64,000 nucleotides of DNA, from assembly GCA_965153455.1 (NCBI GenBank), contig OZ234498.1:3534001-3598000 (forward strand). Reading direction: 5' to 3'. The translations under genes and the position numbers were made by a program. Numbering within the stretch: the first letter of the stretch is position 1; the number at the start of each line of letters is the position of its first letter. Shown piece by piece: positions 11,215-22,345 of the stretch. The DNA comes from Sphagnum compactum. Its lineage: Eukaryota > Bryophyta > Sphagnopsida > Sphagnales. The notes below the pieces were generated by a model. That model ran no database searches, was not told the origin of the DNA, and saw nothing but the letters and a program-made list of their open reading frames with translations.

Positions 11215-11300
11215 AAGCAATGTGTTAATTAGATGGTAAAGACAATGCAATGTCTCTAATGAGACCACGGTTCAAACTTCAAACCGTGTTATCAACTATT
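11215..11300 (+). repeat. tRNA-derived SINE-like head (A and B box)
   Basis: The text TTAGATGGTAAAGACAATG resembles the A-box half of plant tRNA-derived SINEs, and GGTTCAAACTT at 11269-11279 resembles the B box. The spacing of about 35 bases is right. A flanking CACGG...CCGTG pair could be the T-arm-like stem. It is not a functional tRNA: no acceptor stem or anticodon arm can be drawn. Confidence 0.4.
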
Positions 11301-11689
11301 GTAAATGTATCATATGTTGGTTGTATTCAAATTGCATGTTGACCATACACAAATTGTATTTTGGCAAAATGATTAATAACATCTAATATTAATTCAAAAC
11401 ACTATTAAAATATGTTTGAATTCACTATGTTTATGGCAATTGTTCCTTGATGATTAAAAAAATAAACTAATTCACTAAATTTCTTATGTGATGAAGTTGG
11501 GATAATTTCATCTAAAACCTATTGAAATTTCTAGTGAATTTAGAATTTGTGGGGGACAAATTTGGTCTTGACAAAAGAATTAAGAGAAATCTGAAATTTT
11601 TTTGTAATGTAAATTAGATTAATTTTTCTTATTTTCGGAAAATTTTGCAATTTTTTAATATCACAAGATTGGGGGGGGAATTAAAAAAA

Positions 11690-12480
11690 ACCATGCTTTG
11701 AAACCAAATGAATTGGGAAAGAAAGCATGTGCATGTATGTAACTTGGTGAAATAATTTGAGTACAGGACACCAAGTTAACAAGTTATGCACGGACTCATG
11801 AGAGGCGCGTATTAATAGATTCAGCTGACAAAGAGGATGACAAACTACTTTTAAAAGCAAAGGGCCAGATGGAGACAAACCTTTGATAGAGAAACAACAC
11901 ACAATTTGGGTTGTGCACAACCTGGCAAACCCATTGGGCCCACTTCCTTTTCCGATCATAAAGTAATATGCCCAGCTGACGAGCATCTCTTCGTGAGCTT
12001 TTCTATTATGCAATGTGGGTATTTCTACCCCCTCAAGTTTGGATTATTGTTTTTTATAGCTTTTCTGTTAACAGCTCTTCGGTCTTCCCACCCCTCCCCT
12101 CCCCTCCCTCACTCCCCCCGCCTCTTTCCTACCCTTTTGTATAACTAATTCTCATGTTAGATTGGCTCTTCACAATTGGTGCCGAGCATATAACCTAATC
12201 AGCAAGCCTTTTCAATTCTTGCATGTATATGTAGTAGACCTAAAAGCTGTTAATGCCAGGGAATGGGCGGGGATTGGTCGATTCCAGCTCCTAGGTCAAT
12301 TCCGACTCCTAGTAGATCATTTGTGGCCTTGCCCTGCAAGTTGGAATCAGTGCGAAACCTTGCAAGACAAGGCCAGGAGTGAGCTGGGAGTGTCGGAATC
12401 TGCCAAACCCTGGCCGATCTCTAGTACTTTGCCTTCCCATGTTGTTGGCAGCTTGGCTTTGATTCGTAATGAGTAGGCAA
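11690..12480 (+). mobile_element. Possible LTR end with primer-binding-site-like sequence
   Basis: At 12171-12187 the sequence reads CACA, two bases, then TGGTGCCGAGC. That is the usual arrangement of an LTR 3' end (CA) followed by a tRNA primer-binding site (TGG...). Upstream, 11750-12170 is less AT-rich and has a TTTTTATAGC element and pyrimidine-rich stretch, as LTRs may. No second LTR, Gag or Pol fragment was recognised, so this is only a candidate solo or decayed element. Confidence 0.3.
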
Positions 12481-12485
12481 GTTTT

Positions 12486-12775
12486 TTTTTGTTGTTGGCC
12501 TTGCCTACTACCAAGGCAAGGATATTGTGTTCAGATTCATTATAGAGTATAATAGTAGCTTAAGGATTTTGGACCCCAGGTAGTAGTAGTACGTCTATTT
12601 TTGATAAGTGGATTTTTGAGAATTGATGATATTTTGGCTTGTGTTGAAACTTGAGATTAGTTATAAAGTTGAAATATCTTGAAGGATTTTGGTTTCTTTA
12701 AGAGGATTTTTTTGAAGATTATATTTTTGCATGGTGAAATATTCAAATTTCCATAGTTCCCTTGTTTAGTTGGGG
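12486..12775 (+). repeat. Dispersed repeat family C, copy 1
   Basis: A roughly 280-bp non-coding unit found three times. Shared words in order include AAGGCAAGGATATTGTGT, TATAGAGTATA.TAGTAGCTTAAG, GATGATATTTTGGCTTGTGT, TTGAAACTTGAGATTAG, TATCTTGAAGGATTTTGG and AAATTTCCAT. The other copies are at 14515-14790 (same strand) and 42945-43195 (opposite strand). It is clearly a transposon-derived family, but no terminal repeats or coding frame identify the class. Confidence 0.85.
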
Positions 12776-12875
12776 GAAATAAGAACTTGGTGCAAAGATC
12801 TGAAACAATCTTGTCATTTTTTTCTTCTTTGCATTTGGCAGCATGCAAGCACAATTTTTTTTCTTCATCTTCAAC

Positions 12876-12903
12876 CCTCCTCCTCCTCCTCCTCCTCCTC
12901 CTT
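12876..12903. repeat. (CCT)n microsatellite
   Basis: About nine CTC/TCC triplets in a row, just past family C copy 1. Confidence 0.85.
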
Positions 12904-14514
12904 TGTTTTTAGAGGAAAAACAGAAAAAGTATGAAATGATCATTTGGCCTTTGCCCCTTTATTATTTGGTACAAAAATTATTAGAGAATGCCCTTCATTC
13001 ATTTCTCTGTTGAGGGAGGAGATCTGTGTTGTTGTGAAATGATCCAATGATCATCATCACCATTGTGTCAATTAGCTCCTGCCTACATCTCCTTCCCCAT
13101 GAGTACCCCCGACAACATTAGGCTATGTGCAGTGAATAAGTTTTTGATAACTCCATCATCCAGCAGGTGATGACTGGAACATCACTCTTTTTTATCACCA
13201 ACCAAAGGCAAGAACAAAGAAAAAAGGGTGGAAAAAAAATTGAAAGAGAAAAGCTGGATGATTTGGAGACCTGCACATTTTGTTGGTATTTGGAAGATTG
13301 GTCCAAACTAAGTTATTTGAGAATATTCTATACCATGAGGAGTAATAGCCAGTTGTTATGGCCCTTTTGCCATTCCATAAACTTGGAGGTTTTAGTTTTT
13401 ATCATGGTACCAATGTAGGTTCTAGTTCTAGTTTCTTTATGTGTACAACAAGACCCAAGGGCCGTTCCAAAAATAAGCACACCCTTTGACTCCAAGGCCC
13501 CTTTTTTCTTTCCATTGTTGAGCAACTCTCCATACCTGATGCAAAGAATTGTCAGATTTTTTTTTTCAATTTTCCTACAATACCTGGCAAACACATGAAC
13601 AAAATTGAAGAAAAGGCGCCAGGCATTTTCAAAGGCAAAATGCCCACCAGAGAAAGCATCTTGTTTTTCAAGATGCCCCACATTTTGTGAAGGAGAAATT
13701 CCGCTTTCTAACATGTGCAAAATTCCATACACATATTCCATTTTTTGACAGAGATTAGTGAACTGCACTTACATTTTGTATAATAATGTCCAAAAATGGT
13801 CAAGGATGCCTTCACATTCTTGAGTGAGGAATGAGGACTCCTATTTGCTATATTTAACATGGAAAATGTTAGATTTAAAACTTAAAGACCCTAAATTAGT
13901 CTAAGGATGGGATATCCATAACCTTTGGTAACAACCCAAAGTTTTTTTTTTTTGGTTTTGGGGGTGATTTTGACCATGGTTCGAGCATAGGTGCTGCTGG
14001 TTCACCCAAGGTGAATGAAAAGAACTAACTTCACTCAGGCGGTGGAGGAGGAAATTTAGAGTCAATGGCATGACATCAAATAGGCTTGTGGAGTTGGGAC
14101 TCCACCCTGAAACACCCCCCCCTGTTGTGGGAATCTTTGGCTTGCTGGCTCAGTATCTAAAATTGAATGAAAGTAGGTGGGGTCAGAATCCATAAAATTG
14201 AATGAAAGTGGGGCCAAAGATGATGATAATGATGATGATCATCATCATCATCAGTGGCAGCAGCAAACTGCAGAAGGCTAGCAATCAATCTGCTCTCTAG
14301 GTATGCAAAATGAGGGATATGAAAGCATATGGTGGGAAAACATCAAAATTATGTGGTGATTTTGGCTCAACTTAGATTTCCAAAGATTTTCACAGCAGCA
14401 CATATTAAGTGTAAGTAGGGACATGCCCCAGGAAGAGGGACTTCTGGTGTGTACCCGCCGGTTATCACAGGAAAAAAAAAGATAGGAATGATAGCATTTG
14501 GGAAAACATTTTTT
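12904..14514. other. Gene-free stretch with unconserved open frames
   Basis: A minus-strand open frame (13328-13768, 146 codons, beginning with a non-ATG codon) is the longest, but it has no family motif I can name. Near 14218-14256 short ATG/ATC triplet runs form a small inverted repeat around GATGATCATCATC. Confidence 0.5.
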
Positions 14515-14790
14515 TTTGGGAGGGGGCTTTGCCTACCAAGCCAAGGATATTGTGTTTGGATATATTATAGAGTATAGTAGCTTAAGGGATTTTGGCCACT
14601 AGGATAGCCAGGTCTATTTTTTTGTTATACGAGGGTTTTTGAAAGATGATATTTTGGCTTGTGTTGAAACTTGAGATTAGTTATAGAGTTATAATATCTT
14701 GAAGGATTTATTTTGGTTTCTTGTACAGGATTTTTTCAAGATTGTATTTTTCTCATGGCAAAATATTTGAGTTTCCATGATTCGTCTTTT
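14515..14790 (+). repeat. Dispersed repeat family C, copy 2
   Basis: Matches copy 1 over its full length (same word order, for example CAAGGATATTGTGTTTGG, GATATTTTGGCTTGTG, AACTTGAGATTAGTTATA). At its right end it shares TTTTGCCTTAAA with copy 3 but not with copy 1, so the family boundary extends past 14790 or copy 1 is truncated. Confidence 0.85.
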
Positions 14791-15879
14791 GCCTTAAAAT
14801 ACTTTTCAATGTAAATGGCAAGGCCACAGTGTGACACACCCCTTGTTTTGGAAATGCCCCATGAGATTTTACACTTTGTAAACATGGCCCAAAGACCAAG
14901 GCACTTGCTGGTGAGGAAAAAGAAAAATCCTTGCTCACTAACAAAAACTCAAGCTACAAACCAGAATATCCCACCTTAAAATCATAAGATCTCATGCCTT
15001 TTTTGTCCACGATAAATTACTGTCTATAACAGGCATCCATTTTGCATCAGAAATTTCCACTTGGGTCTTTGCGGGAACATGAACCACCTTTACAGGCCAA
15101 TTGTACTGAACTATGCGAGATGCCACACAAAGATGTGAAAGCGAAGTGGGTGGGAACTGGGGAGCATATACCTAACAACCTGAATGATCACCAAATGCTG
15201 GTCAATCGTGCCCAGGTTTTGTACTGTAATTTAGGACTTGTTTAGTGAGGAAAAGGAGAAAAAGCTAGTGCAAGAAAGTCATGGGAGTGGAAGAAACAAG
15301 CACTCTCATGAGGCCTGAGTACCCAGCCCCCATGACTGCACCAGTTCCGTTTCGAATGAAGTAGTGCTCATCCAGTTATTGAACCCAGTCCAGTCACAGA
15401 GGTTGAGTCACACTTTTTTTTTTTGGCCCACCCTTCAAGAGTTTTTTTTTCCACATGCGGACCTATCCTGCTCACCCAACTACCTCGTTCCAAAAAGCAT
15501 TCCCACCTACCCTGCTCCTCTACCTATGTTAAGGGTTTTTTTCTCTCAAAACTCTCTTTCTTTTTTGTCGTCATTGTCATTCCTACCGCAAATTGAAAGA
15601 ACATGGCCATCATCCGTCACCACTGTTGATGTTCAAAGAAGAACAAGGAGTTGCTATAACTTGAAGATTTAAGCAACGCAAGTTGCAACATCTTCAAGAA
15701 GACACGAAAACAAAGTATGTCTTCTACAAAAAATTTCTACACTTATGGTTTCTCTAGATTTTCAATTTGGGTTTAGGTTAACGTTCATATTTGCTTTTCT
15801 TGTCTTCAGAGTTCATCAGCATTTAGACTTTGCTTCAACATCATTTGTGTTTAGACAGCTAGAACTTGCTACAATGATC
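14791..15879. other. Gene-free stretch
   Basis: Composition is mixed; short open frames (15042-15245, 15364-15672) show no known domain. A pyrimidine-rich block lies near 15410-15560. Confidence 0.5.
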
Positions 15880-15962
15880 GTTGTTAAATCGACTGTTGTT
15901 GGAACGACTATTGTTGGAACGATGTTGTTCAACGCGAATGTTGCTAGAACGAGCATTGCTAG
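15880..15962 (+). repeat. Short tandem repeat of about 18 bp
   Basis: Degenerate units resembling GTTGTTGGAACGACTATT follow one another four to five times (for example GACTGTTGTTGGAACGACT, ATTGTTGGAACGATG, GTTGCTAGAACGAGCATT). It lies just before the hairpin-module array and may be part of the same element. Confidence 0.6.
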
Positions 15963-16035
15963 TGCAACCGTGTTGGAGTGCATGTACATTTTTCTTCTAG
16001 GTTTTTTTTTTAATTCAATTTTTTTGCTATGGTGT

Positions 16036-16440
16036 AGAAGATGACAAGGAGCCAAAGCTTGTCATCATTTGTTTTTCATTAGTGTTTTTTTTTGGTTGCG
16101 CTTGTAGGAGATGATGATGAGCTAATTCATCGTTGCTTTTTTATCTCTTTTGTGCTTCAATTAGAAGACGACAACAAGCCAAATTGCTTGTCATTAATCT
16201 TTTGGTTTAAGGTTTAGGGCACTGCAATAGAAGATCAAAAGACGACAACGAGCCACCAAGCTCATCATCATCTTCTGGTTTGTTTTCTTCATGTGTTGCA
16301 ACATAAAACGACAAGTCAAGCTCATTGTCATCTTTTTGTTTTTTTTTTTCATTCATTGTTAGAAGACAATGATGATCCGAGGGCTTGTCATCGTCTGCTT
16401 GTTCATTATAGAAGACAATGACAAGTTGGGTTGTCGTCTC
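16036..16440 (+). repeat. Array of about seven degenerate hairpin modules
   Basis: Modules begin near 16036, 16109, 16164, 16228, 16306, 16362 and 16409. Each pairs a left half like AGAAGACGACAACGAGCC with a right half like AAGCTTGTCATCATCTT, so each is itself an imperfect inverted repeat. The first has a perfect 9-bp stem (GATGACAAG/CTTGTCATC). In others C/T differences would still pair as G:U in RNA. Spacing is about 45-80 bp with T-rich spacers. No coding function is visible. Confidence 0.6.
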
Positions 16441-16444
16441 ATTG

Positions 16445-16488
16445 CCATGTGTCGCCTTTATGAAATTTTACATAAAGGCGACACATGG
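16445..16488. repeat. Perfect 18-bp inverted repeat with 8-base loop
   Basis: Arm CCATGTGTCGCCTTTATG (16445-16462), loop AAATTTTA, arm CATAAAGGCGACACATGG (16471-16488), no mismatch. It directly follows the hairpin-module array and precedes a very AT-rich stretch (16490-16700). It could be the terminal hairpin of a mobile element or a transcript hairpin. Confidence 0.9.
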
Positions 16489-16489
16489 T

Positions 16490-19283
16490 AGGACTTAATA
16501 ATTTTAAGTTTTATTATAAAAATTATTTTGAAATAATGAATATAATTAATTACTTAATATGAAAATTAAATATTATAATACAATCATGTAATAATTATAA
16601 TGATATTAGTTATAAAATTATGAATAATAAATTAATTCAATTAATTATAATTTGAATTTATTATAATTATTATTTTAAAGCATTTAAGCCTTTAAATATA
16701 ATTAACAGCATCTAATTGTTGCTACACGTGTGTATAAGACAATTGCTACTAATTGCATTAGGTCAAAGTCGATGGCATCAAGTTGCAACAAGTAGCTTCA
16801 AGTTTTTTAAAAAAAATTAATTGTTATCGAAGGATTTTAGTGTTTTTTTAATGACGTGCTTAAAAATGAGAATGAAATTATGAATTAGAATAGAACAATG
16901 AACAAAAAAATGAATTAATCATTGTTCTATTTTAGGATGGGACATCTTCAAAAGAAACCTAGATGCCAAGGAATGGCATCAAGCAGCGGTAATCAACGAC
17001 GAGGGAATGATGCAACAAATGAAGAGCAAATTGAAATAAAGCAAAGAGTTATCATCTATGGACTTACTCTTGAAGGTAAATATCTTGTGATGAATTATGG
17101 GACATGCTAGGGTTTAAAAGAGTTTTATGTAGCATAAACATTGGGAACCTTAAATCTTATCCCATCTTCCTTCTCTATTTGAAAATGGGGATGGGTAATG
17201 TTTTTGCCAAATTTTTTTCAAGCAATACTCATATGCTTAAATAAGTGATTATTTCACATACTACCAAGCAATAGCCTAATATAATCGGTCTAGAGTCTTG
17301 GATTATTTGCAACACCTTGCCATGGAAAATTGGAAAACATTTTCCATGCCACCTATCTACATTGCCCAAATGAATGACATTTTCCATGGCTACACCTTAG
17401 CCATGGAAAATGTAGATTGAGTCCACAAGGGGTCAAAGTGGGTTTGCAAGATCAATGGATGCATCAATAGTTATGTAGTTAAATGGTTGCTTCATCACCA
17501 ACAAACACGAGTTTCATTTGGAAGTAGGTAAATATGGTCATCCTTTTACTTATCTTGGGGGGCCTAAGCAATAAGACCATAATTTTATGAATGCTCATAT
17601 TTTGAACAACCCGCATGCAAGGCAAAAGTAGATAGAGAAAAAGGCCCTTGATCAAATGAAGAAGAAAGCGGAATTAAAGTGGGATGAACTTCAACCCAAG
17701 CACAACAAATGGAACATGTTAAATGGCCTTTATTGGTACATTTAGCTTCTGAGATGTTGTTGGGCATCACTAGGATTATGGCATTGGGGGGTCGGGTTCA
17801 TCCCACAAAGTGCATGGGTGCACCTTGAAAAGGATGAGAACCTTGTTGAAACAATTCAAGCAAGTATAGTTACCTATGCAAAACCTTTGAAAGTTGTATG
17901 AGGTGCTCAGAATTGGACATTGGAATCTAATAAATGCAACTCAGCCAAAGAAAAGGGTGCAATATCCAAGTATCATGATTTCAAAATCATTTATGGGCGA
18001 TATATATTTATATTTATACTTTTCTTTTTTTAACGTTGCTTGCATCTTAACATTGCAATTTTATTTATTTTATTGTTTGTGTTAAGCTTCAAGGCACAAC
18101 AAAGGAAATTTTTGTGCAATGTAATTCAACTTGCATTTGAACATCATCAACTATTTACTCATCATCATATAGCAAAAGCTGTAAAAGCTGCAACAAAGTA
18201 TCACACCAATATGGGCATTGCTTCTAGTTCATCCTTGGAGAAGGATTAATCATAGATATAACTTTGGTGCATGTATGCACCATTTTTGTATTGAGCCATT
18301 ATAGATTAACTTAGCATGATATATTTTTGTCACCATCCTTTTTGTAGTGTGGTTACTTGAAGATTTTTGTATCAATCCACTTATTTTAATTTTAACATTT
18401 AATTTTGGGATTTGTAGATTTTGGGATCATTTTATGCCATGTTACACACAATAACCCGCATTCACCACAAATGGATTACATTTATTATAAACCAAATGAG
18501 TACTACCTTCATTTATATGATTAGCACATTTTGTGGCCATGCTAAAGCATTTAAACAATACCTTCATTATCCTTATTATGAAATACTCGCACAATAACCT
18601 TAAGGGGAAAAAATAATTTTACATTTTTATATAATTACATTGCTCTCTTTCATGAAAGGACCCCTTGGTGCATAAATTAATTTGTCTATGTGAATATTGC
18701 AAACTTTTGATCTTCTCTTGTTTATGGTTGGGTTTTCCATAAAACATCTCAAATTGCAATACTCACTTATCAACCAACTCATGTTCATGTTACATTACCC
18801 TAATCTAAAAAATTTCTTAATATATGTTTCAAATAAATAAGGGGGACATTGGGTTTTAGGTTTAAGGAAATTAAGTCCACCTTTTTGTCATTAATTTGTT
18901 TTAAGGTTTAAGGTAACCTTTTTCCTAACATTTATATTAAGTTAAACACTTAGTTCTAAGAAAATTATTAAATTCCACCATTAAAATTATGCAACCAATT
19001 CATTTTGTGTTTATAATTCAGGGCCAATGTAAGGATTTTTTGTTGAATACAAAGATTTTAGTTCAACATTTTAGGGTTCATTATATAGGTTTGTTTAGTT
19101 TTTCAAATTTAAACCTATGTATCCATTAGGTTGTAATGTCTATATAATTTATGGTTTATGCAAAACAAAATTACCAATATTAGGTTTAAGGTTTTCTTTG
19201 TATGAAACTATTTAATTTTTAGATGAGGGTTAACATTTTCAATTTGCAATATCGTACCCTATCTCCCTGTGTCAGATCCCAAA
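16490..19283. other. AT-rich DNA with possible transposon scraps
   Basis: Very AT-rich near 16490-16700. At 16937-17078 the plus strand reads MGHLQKKPRCQGMASSSGNQ and then a hydrophilic stretch followed by GGTAAAT, which could be an exon scrap. Near 17640-17960 another broken plus-strand frame (KKKAELKWDELQPKHNKW) looks protein-like but is cut by stops. I could not name either. Short ATTTTCCATGGC words occur in both orientations near 17320-17410. Confidence 0.4.
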
Positions 19284-20085
19284 TGCATGCCCCAACCCAA
19301 ATTGCAATACCTACGTAAATCTATGTTATGTAACCCCCCTTGTTTTAATAATGCAAAAACTTGTTCCCTCATCATCTAAGGTTATGTAAATACATCTTGT
19401 CTACCAAATACAATACTTGTGTCTAGTGTATTAAAAAAATAGGAAATATCCAAAAGATATCTATTTTTTAAAAATTAAACCAACTAGCAATACCTTCATC
19501 TTTAGGTGTAAGCATTGATTGTGGGCATGCCCCAATTTTTTCAAACCCTAATTTGCAATACCTACATTGTTTATAGTCATTGTTAGGGTGATTGTTAAGG
19601 CAATTTGCCTTTATTTCTATAATGTAATACTATTAGTTTCCCACGGTAAGCTTATCACAATACCTACATAAATCTACATTCTGTACCTTCACCAAAAGCC
19701 CCCTTTTAGTTAATAAATGTTTATTGTGCAACTATTGCAAAAACTTAGTCCCTCATCATCTAAGCTTTACTTAGGGCGATCTTGTCCACCAAATGCAATA
19801 AGAAATATCCAAAAGATATTTATAAATAAAAGTCCCTAACAATATCCTCATTTGACTATGGGCATGTCTCATTTTTTCCAAACTCCAAGGGTTTAAAATT
19901 TCCAAGCTTCTTGCAATACCTACATAAATGTGCATTGTGCACCCTCATGAAAAGCCCCCTTCTATCTAATAAGCTTTGATTATTAAGGTATTGCAAAAAA
20001 ATTTCTCCTTCATCATTTATTACTTAAGGGCATCATTTCCACCAAATGCAATACCTACATGCAATAGGAATTATCTAGAATATAA
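19284..20085 (+). repeat. Degenerate tandem repeat, about three copies of 150-350 bp
   Basis: Recurring words in constant order are GCAATACCTACATAAATCTA, AAAAGCCCCCTT, GCAAAAACTTAGTCCCTCATC, CATCTTGTCCACCAAATGCAATA, GAAATATCCAAAAGATAT and GGGCATGCCCCAATTTTTTC. Copies begin near 19284, 19655 and 19913, and their lengths differ. No coding frame. Confidence 0.65.
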
Positions 20086-21424
20086 TTAATTACAAATACA
20101 AAATTAAAAGGTTTGATAACATATCATATTTGTACCATAAGTTATAATAATTAAACATATTGTCAATTATAAAACAAAAATTATAAATAAATATATTCAT
20201 GTCTAAAATTTCATATCAATATCTCAAGTCCATAATTCAAAAACAAAATAATATCATGTTACATGGTGCAAAGAACTATTCACATTTTATTCCAATTAAA
20301 CACCTACATTTATAAAATTTTCATCTTTAGTTCATAGAATTTAGTGGTTGGCCAACATGTGGTATGGGAATCCTAGATTTGGCTAGATTTTCTTGTGGTT
20401 CATCAAAACAATAGAAAAATATGAAAATGTTTAAGAAAAAAATCATGTTGTTGATGTTAAAGGATGATGTCACATTCAAAGGAGTTGTATCTTGATTTGA
20501 AAACATAACCTAAATAAATCAACACACATTTCATTAAACCTAAAATTTAAAACCCTAAATATCTTAATGGTAAATGCTCTCAACCTAATGATTATACAAA
20601 TAGTTACAAATGGAACACAAAAATAATTTATAACAATATGTTTGAAATTTTAAAATTAATCAACTAAGAATTATATTGAATGGAAGCATAATTAGACTTA
20701 GAGTTTAAAACTAATTATCCCAAAATATTTATATATAAACCTAAATTTTTTTAATGATAAATGTCATAAAAATTAATAACTATATAAACATATACACATG
20801 CTAAACAAAATAATTTTCTGGGAGTGAGTGATGAATTATAATTGAAACACATCAAAAGAAAAAATTAAATGAACGAAATAAGGGTTCATTCTCTTACCTT
20901 TAATGTGGTCACTTCAACTTGAGGGCCCAACTTGAAACCTTTTTCATTCACTTTCAAAAGAGATAAAATGAGTCTTGTTGCAAGTATTTGTATGTGAAAA
21001 TTTGGCCAAATTTCCCTTTAAAATCCAACCTATGATTTATTTTGATTAGTATTAAAAATATGCAACTATTCATAAATGTTTGATGTCTTTTTAACTCTAA
21101 ATTTATCAAGCCTATTCCTTAATTGAATTAAGTACATCTTGCATTAAATGGTCCAAAAATAGAGGTAGAGGACTCTAGCCAAAAAAATTCCTGCAATTGC
21201 AATACCCACATTTGACGTTAATGGCTTATCGTCATCACGGGTTTGAATCAAGCTACAAATAAATGGTACAACTCTTTTGCCATACCCACATTTTACATTA
21301 TAATTTTTGCAATCGAAATCCACAATCTGCAAGTGCATAGATAGGTATGATGACATTTGGGTAGGTAGGTTTTGCTAATAATTAAAGTGGCATTATCAAA
21401 GAATGTATATACTCTCTTAGTTAA
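20086..21424. other. AT-rich DNA without a recognisable gene
   Basis: Low-complexity AT-rich sequence. The largest open frame (21144-21356, minus, 70 codons) shows no known motif. Confidence 0.55.
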
Positions 21425-22345
21425 TTTTTGGAGTAGGAATTAGGTAGAAGTTTAACTAATAAGATATATAGGTTTTACCAAGAAATAAAAGTTTAGCTAA
21501 GAATAAATATAGGTTTAACCAAGAGATATAAATTTAATCAAGAAAAAATATAGGTTTAGTTAAGAAATATAAGTTTAGCTAAAAAGAAATGTATGATTAG
21601 CCAAGAGATAGAAGTTTATTTTAAAATATAAGCTTAACAAAAAAAAAAAAAAAAGTTTAGCCAAGAGATAGAAGTTTAGCGAAGAAATATATGTTTAACA
21701 AAGAAAAAATATAAGTTTAGTCAAGAGATAAAATTTTAGCTAAAAAATATAAGTTTAACAAAGAAGAAATATAAGTTTAGCCAAGAAATAGAAATTTAAC
21801 TAAAAAATATAAGTTTAACCAAAAAGAAATATAGATTTAGTCAAAAGATAGAAGTTTAGTTTAAAAATTTAAATTTGACAAAGAAGAAATATAGATTTAG
21901 TCAAGAGATAGAAATTTAGCTAAGAAATATAAGTTTAAACAAAGAAGAAATATAGATTTAGTCAAGAGATAAAAGTTTAGTTAAGAAATATAAATTTAAC
22001 AAAGAAGAAATACAAGTTTAGCCAAGAGATAAAAGTTTAGCTAAAAAATAAACGTTTCATCAAGAAGAAATATAGGTTTAGCCAAGAGATAGAAGATTAA
22101 CTAAGAAATATAAGTTTAACTAAGAAGAAATATAGGTTTAGCCAAGAGATAGAAGTTTTACTAAGAAATATATATTTAACCAAAAGAAATATAGGTTTAG
22201 CAAAAAGATTGAAGTTTAGCCAATAAGATATATATAGGTTTTACCAAGAGATTGAAGCTTTACCAAGAAGAACTATAAGATTAACCAAGAAGAAATATAG
22301 GTTTAGTGAAAAGATAGAAGTTTAGCCAAGAGGAGATAAGAGTTT
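21425..22345 (+). repeat. Minisatellite array of about 60-bp units
   Basis: About 900 bp of tandem repeats with a consensus close to GTTTAGCCAAGAGATAGAA, GTTTAGCTAAGAAATATAA, GTTTAACAAAGAAGAAATATAG. Each 60-62 bp unit is thus built of three related subunits of about 20 bases, a higher-order structure. Units become more divergent toward both ends. All three plus frames contain TAG/TAA in nearly every unit, so it does not encode a repeat protein. Confidence 0.9.

Noticed and set aside
11215-11300. Functional tRNA gene
   Set aside because: Only A- and B-box-like words are present; no cloverleaf can be formed, so it is listed as SINE-like.
13328-13768. 146-codon minus-strand open frame, first read as a possible PPR fragment
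   Set aside because: It begins with a non-ATG codon and I could not match any repeat of a PPR consensus.
21425-22345. CRISPR-like array
   Set aside because: Repeat units adjoin without unique spacers and the surrounding genes are eukaryotic.
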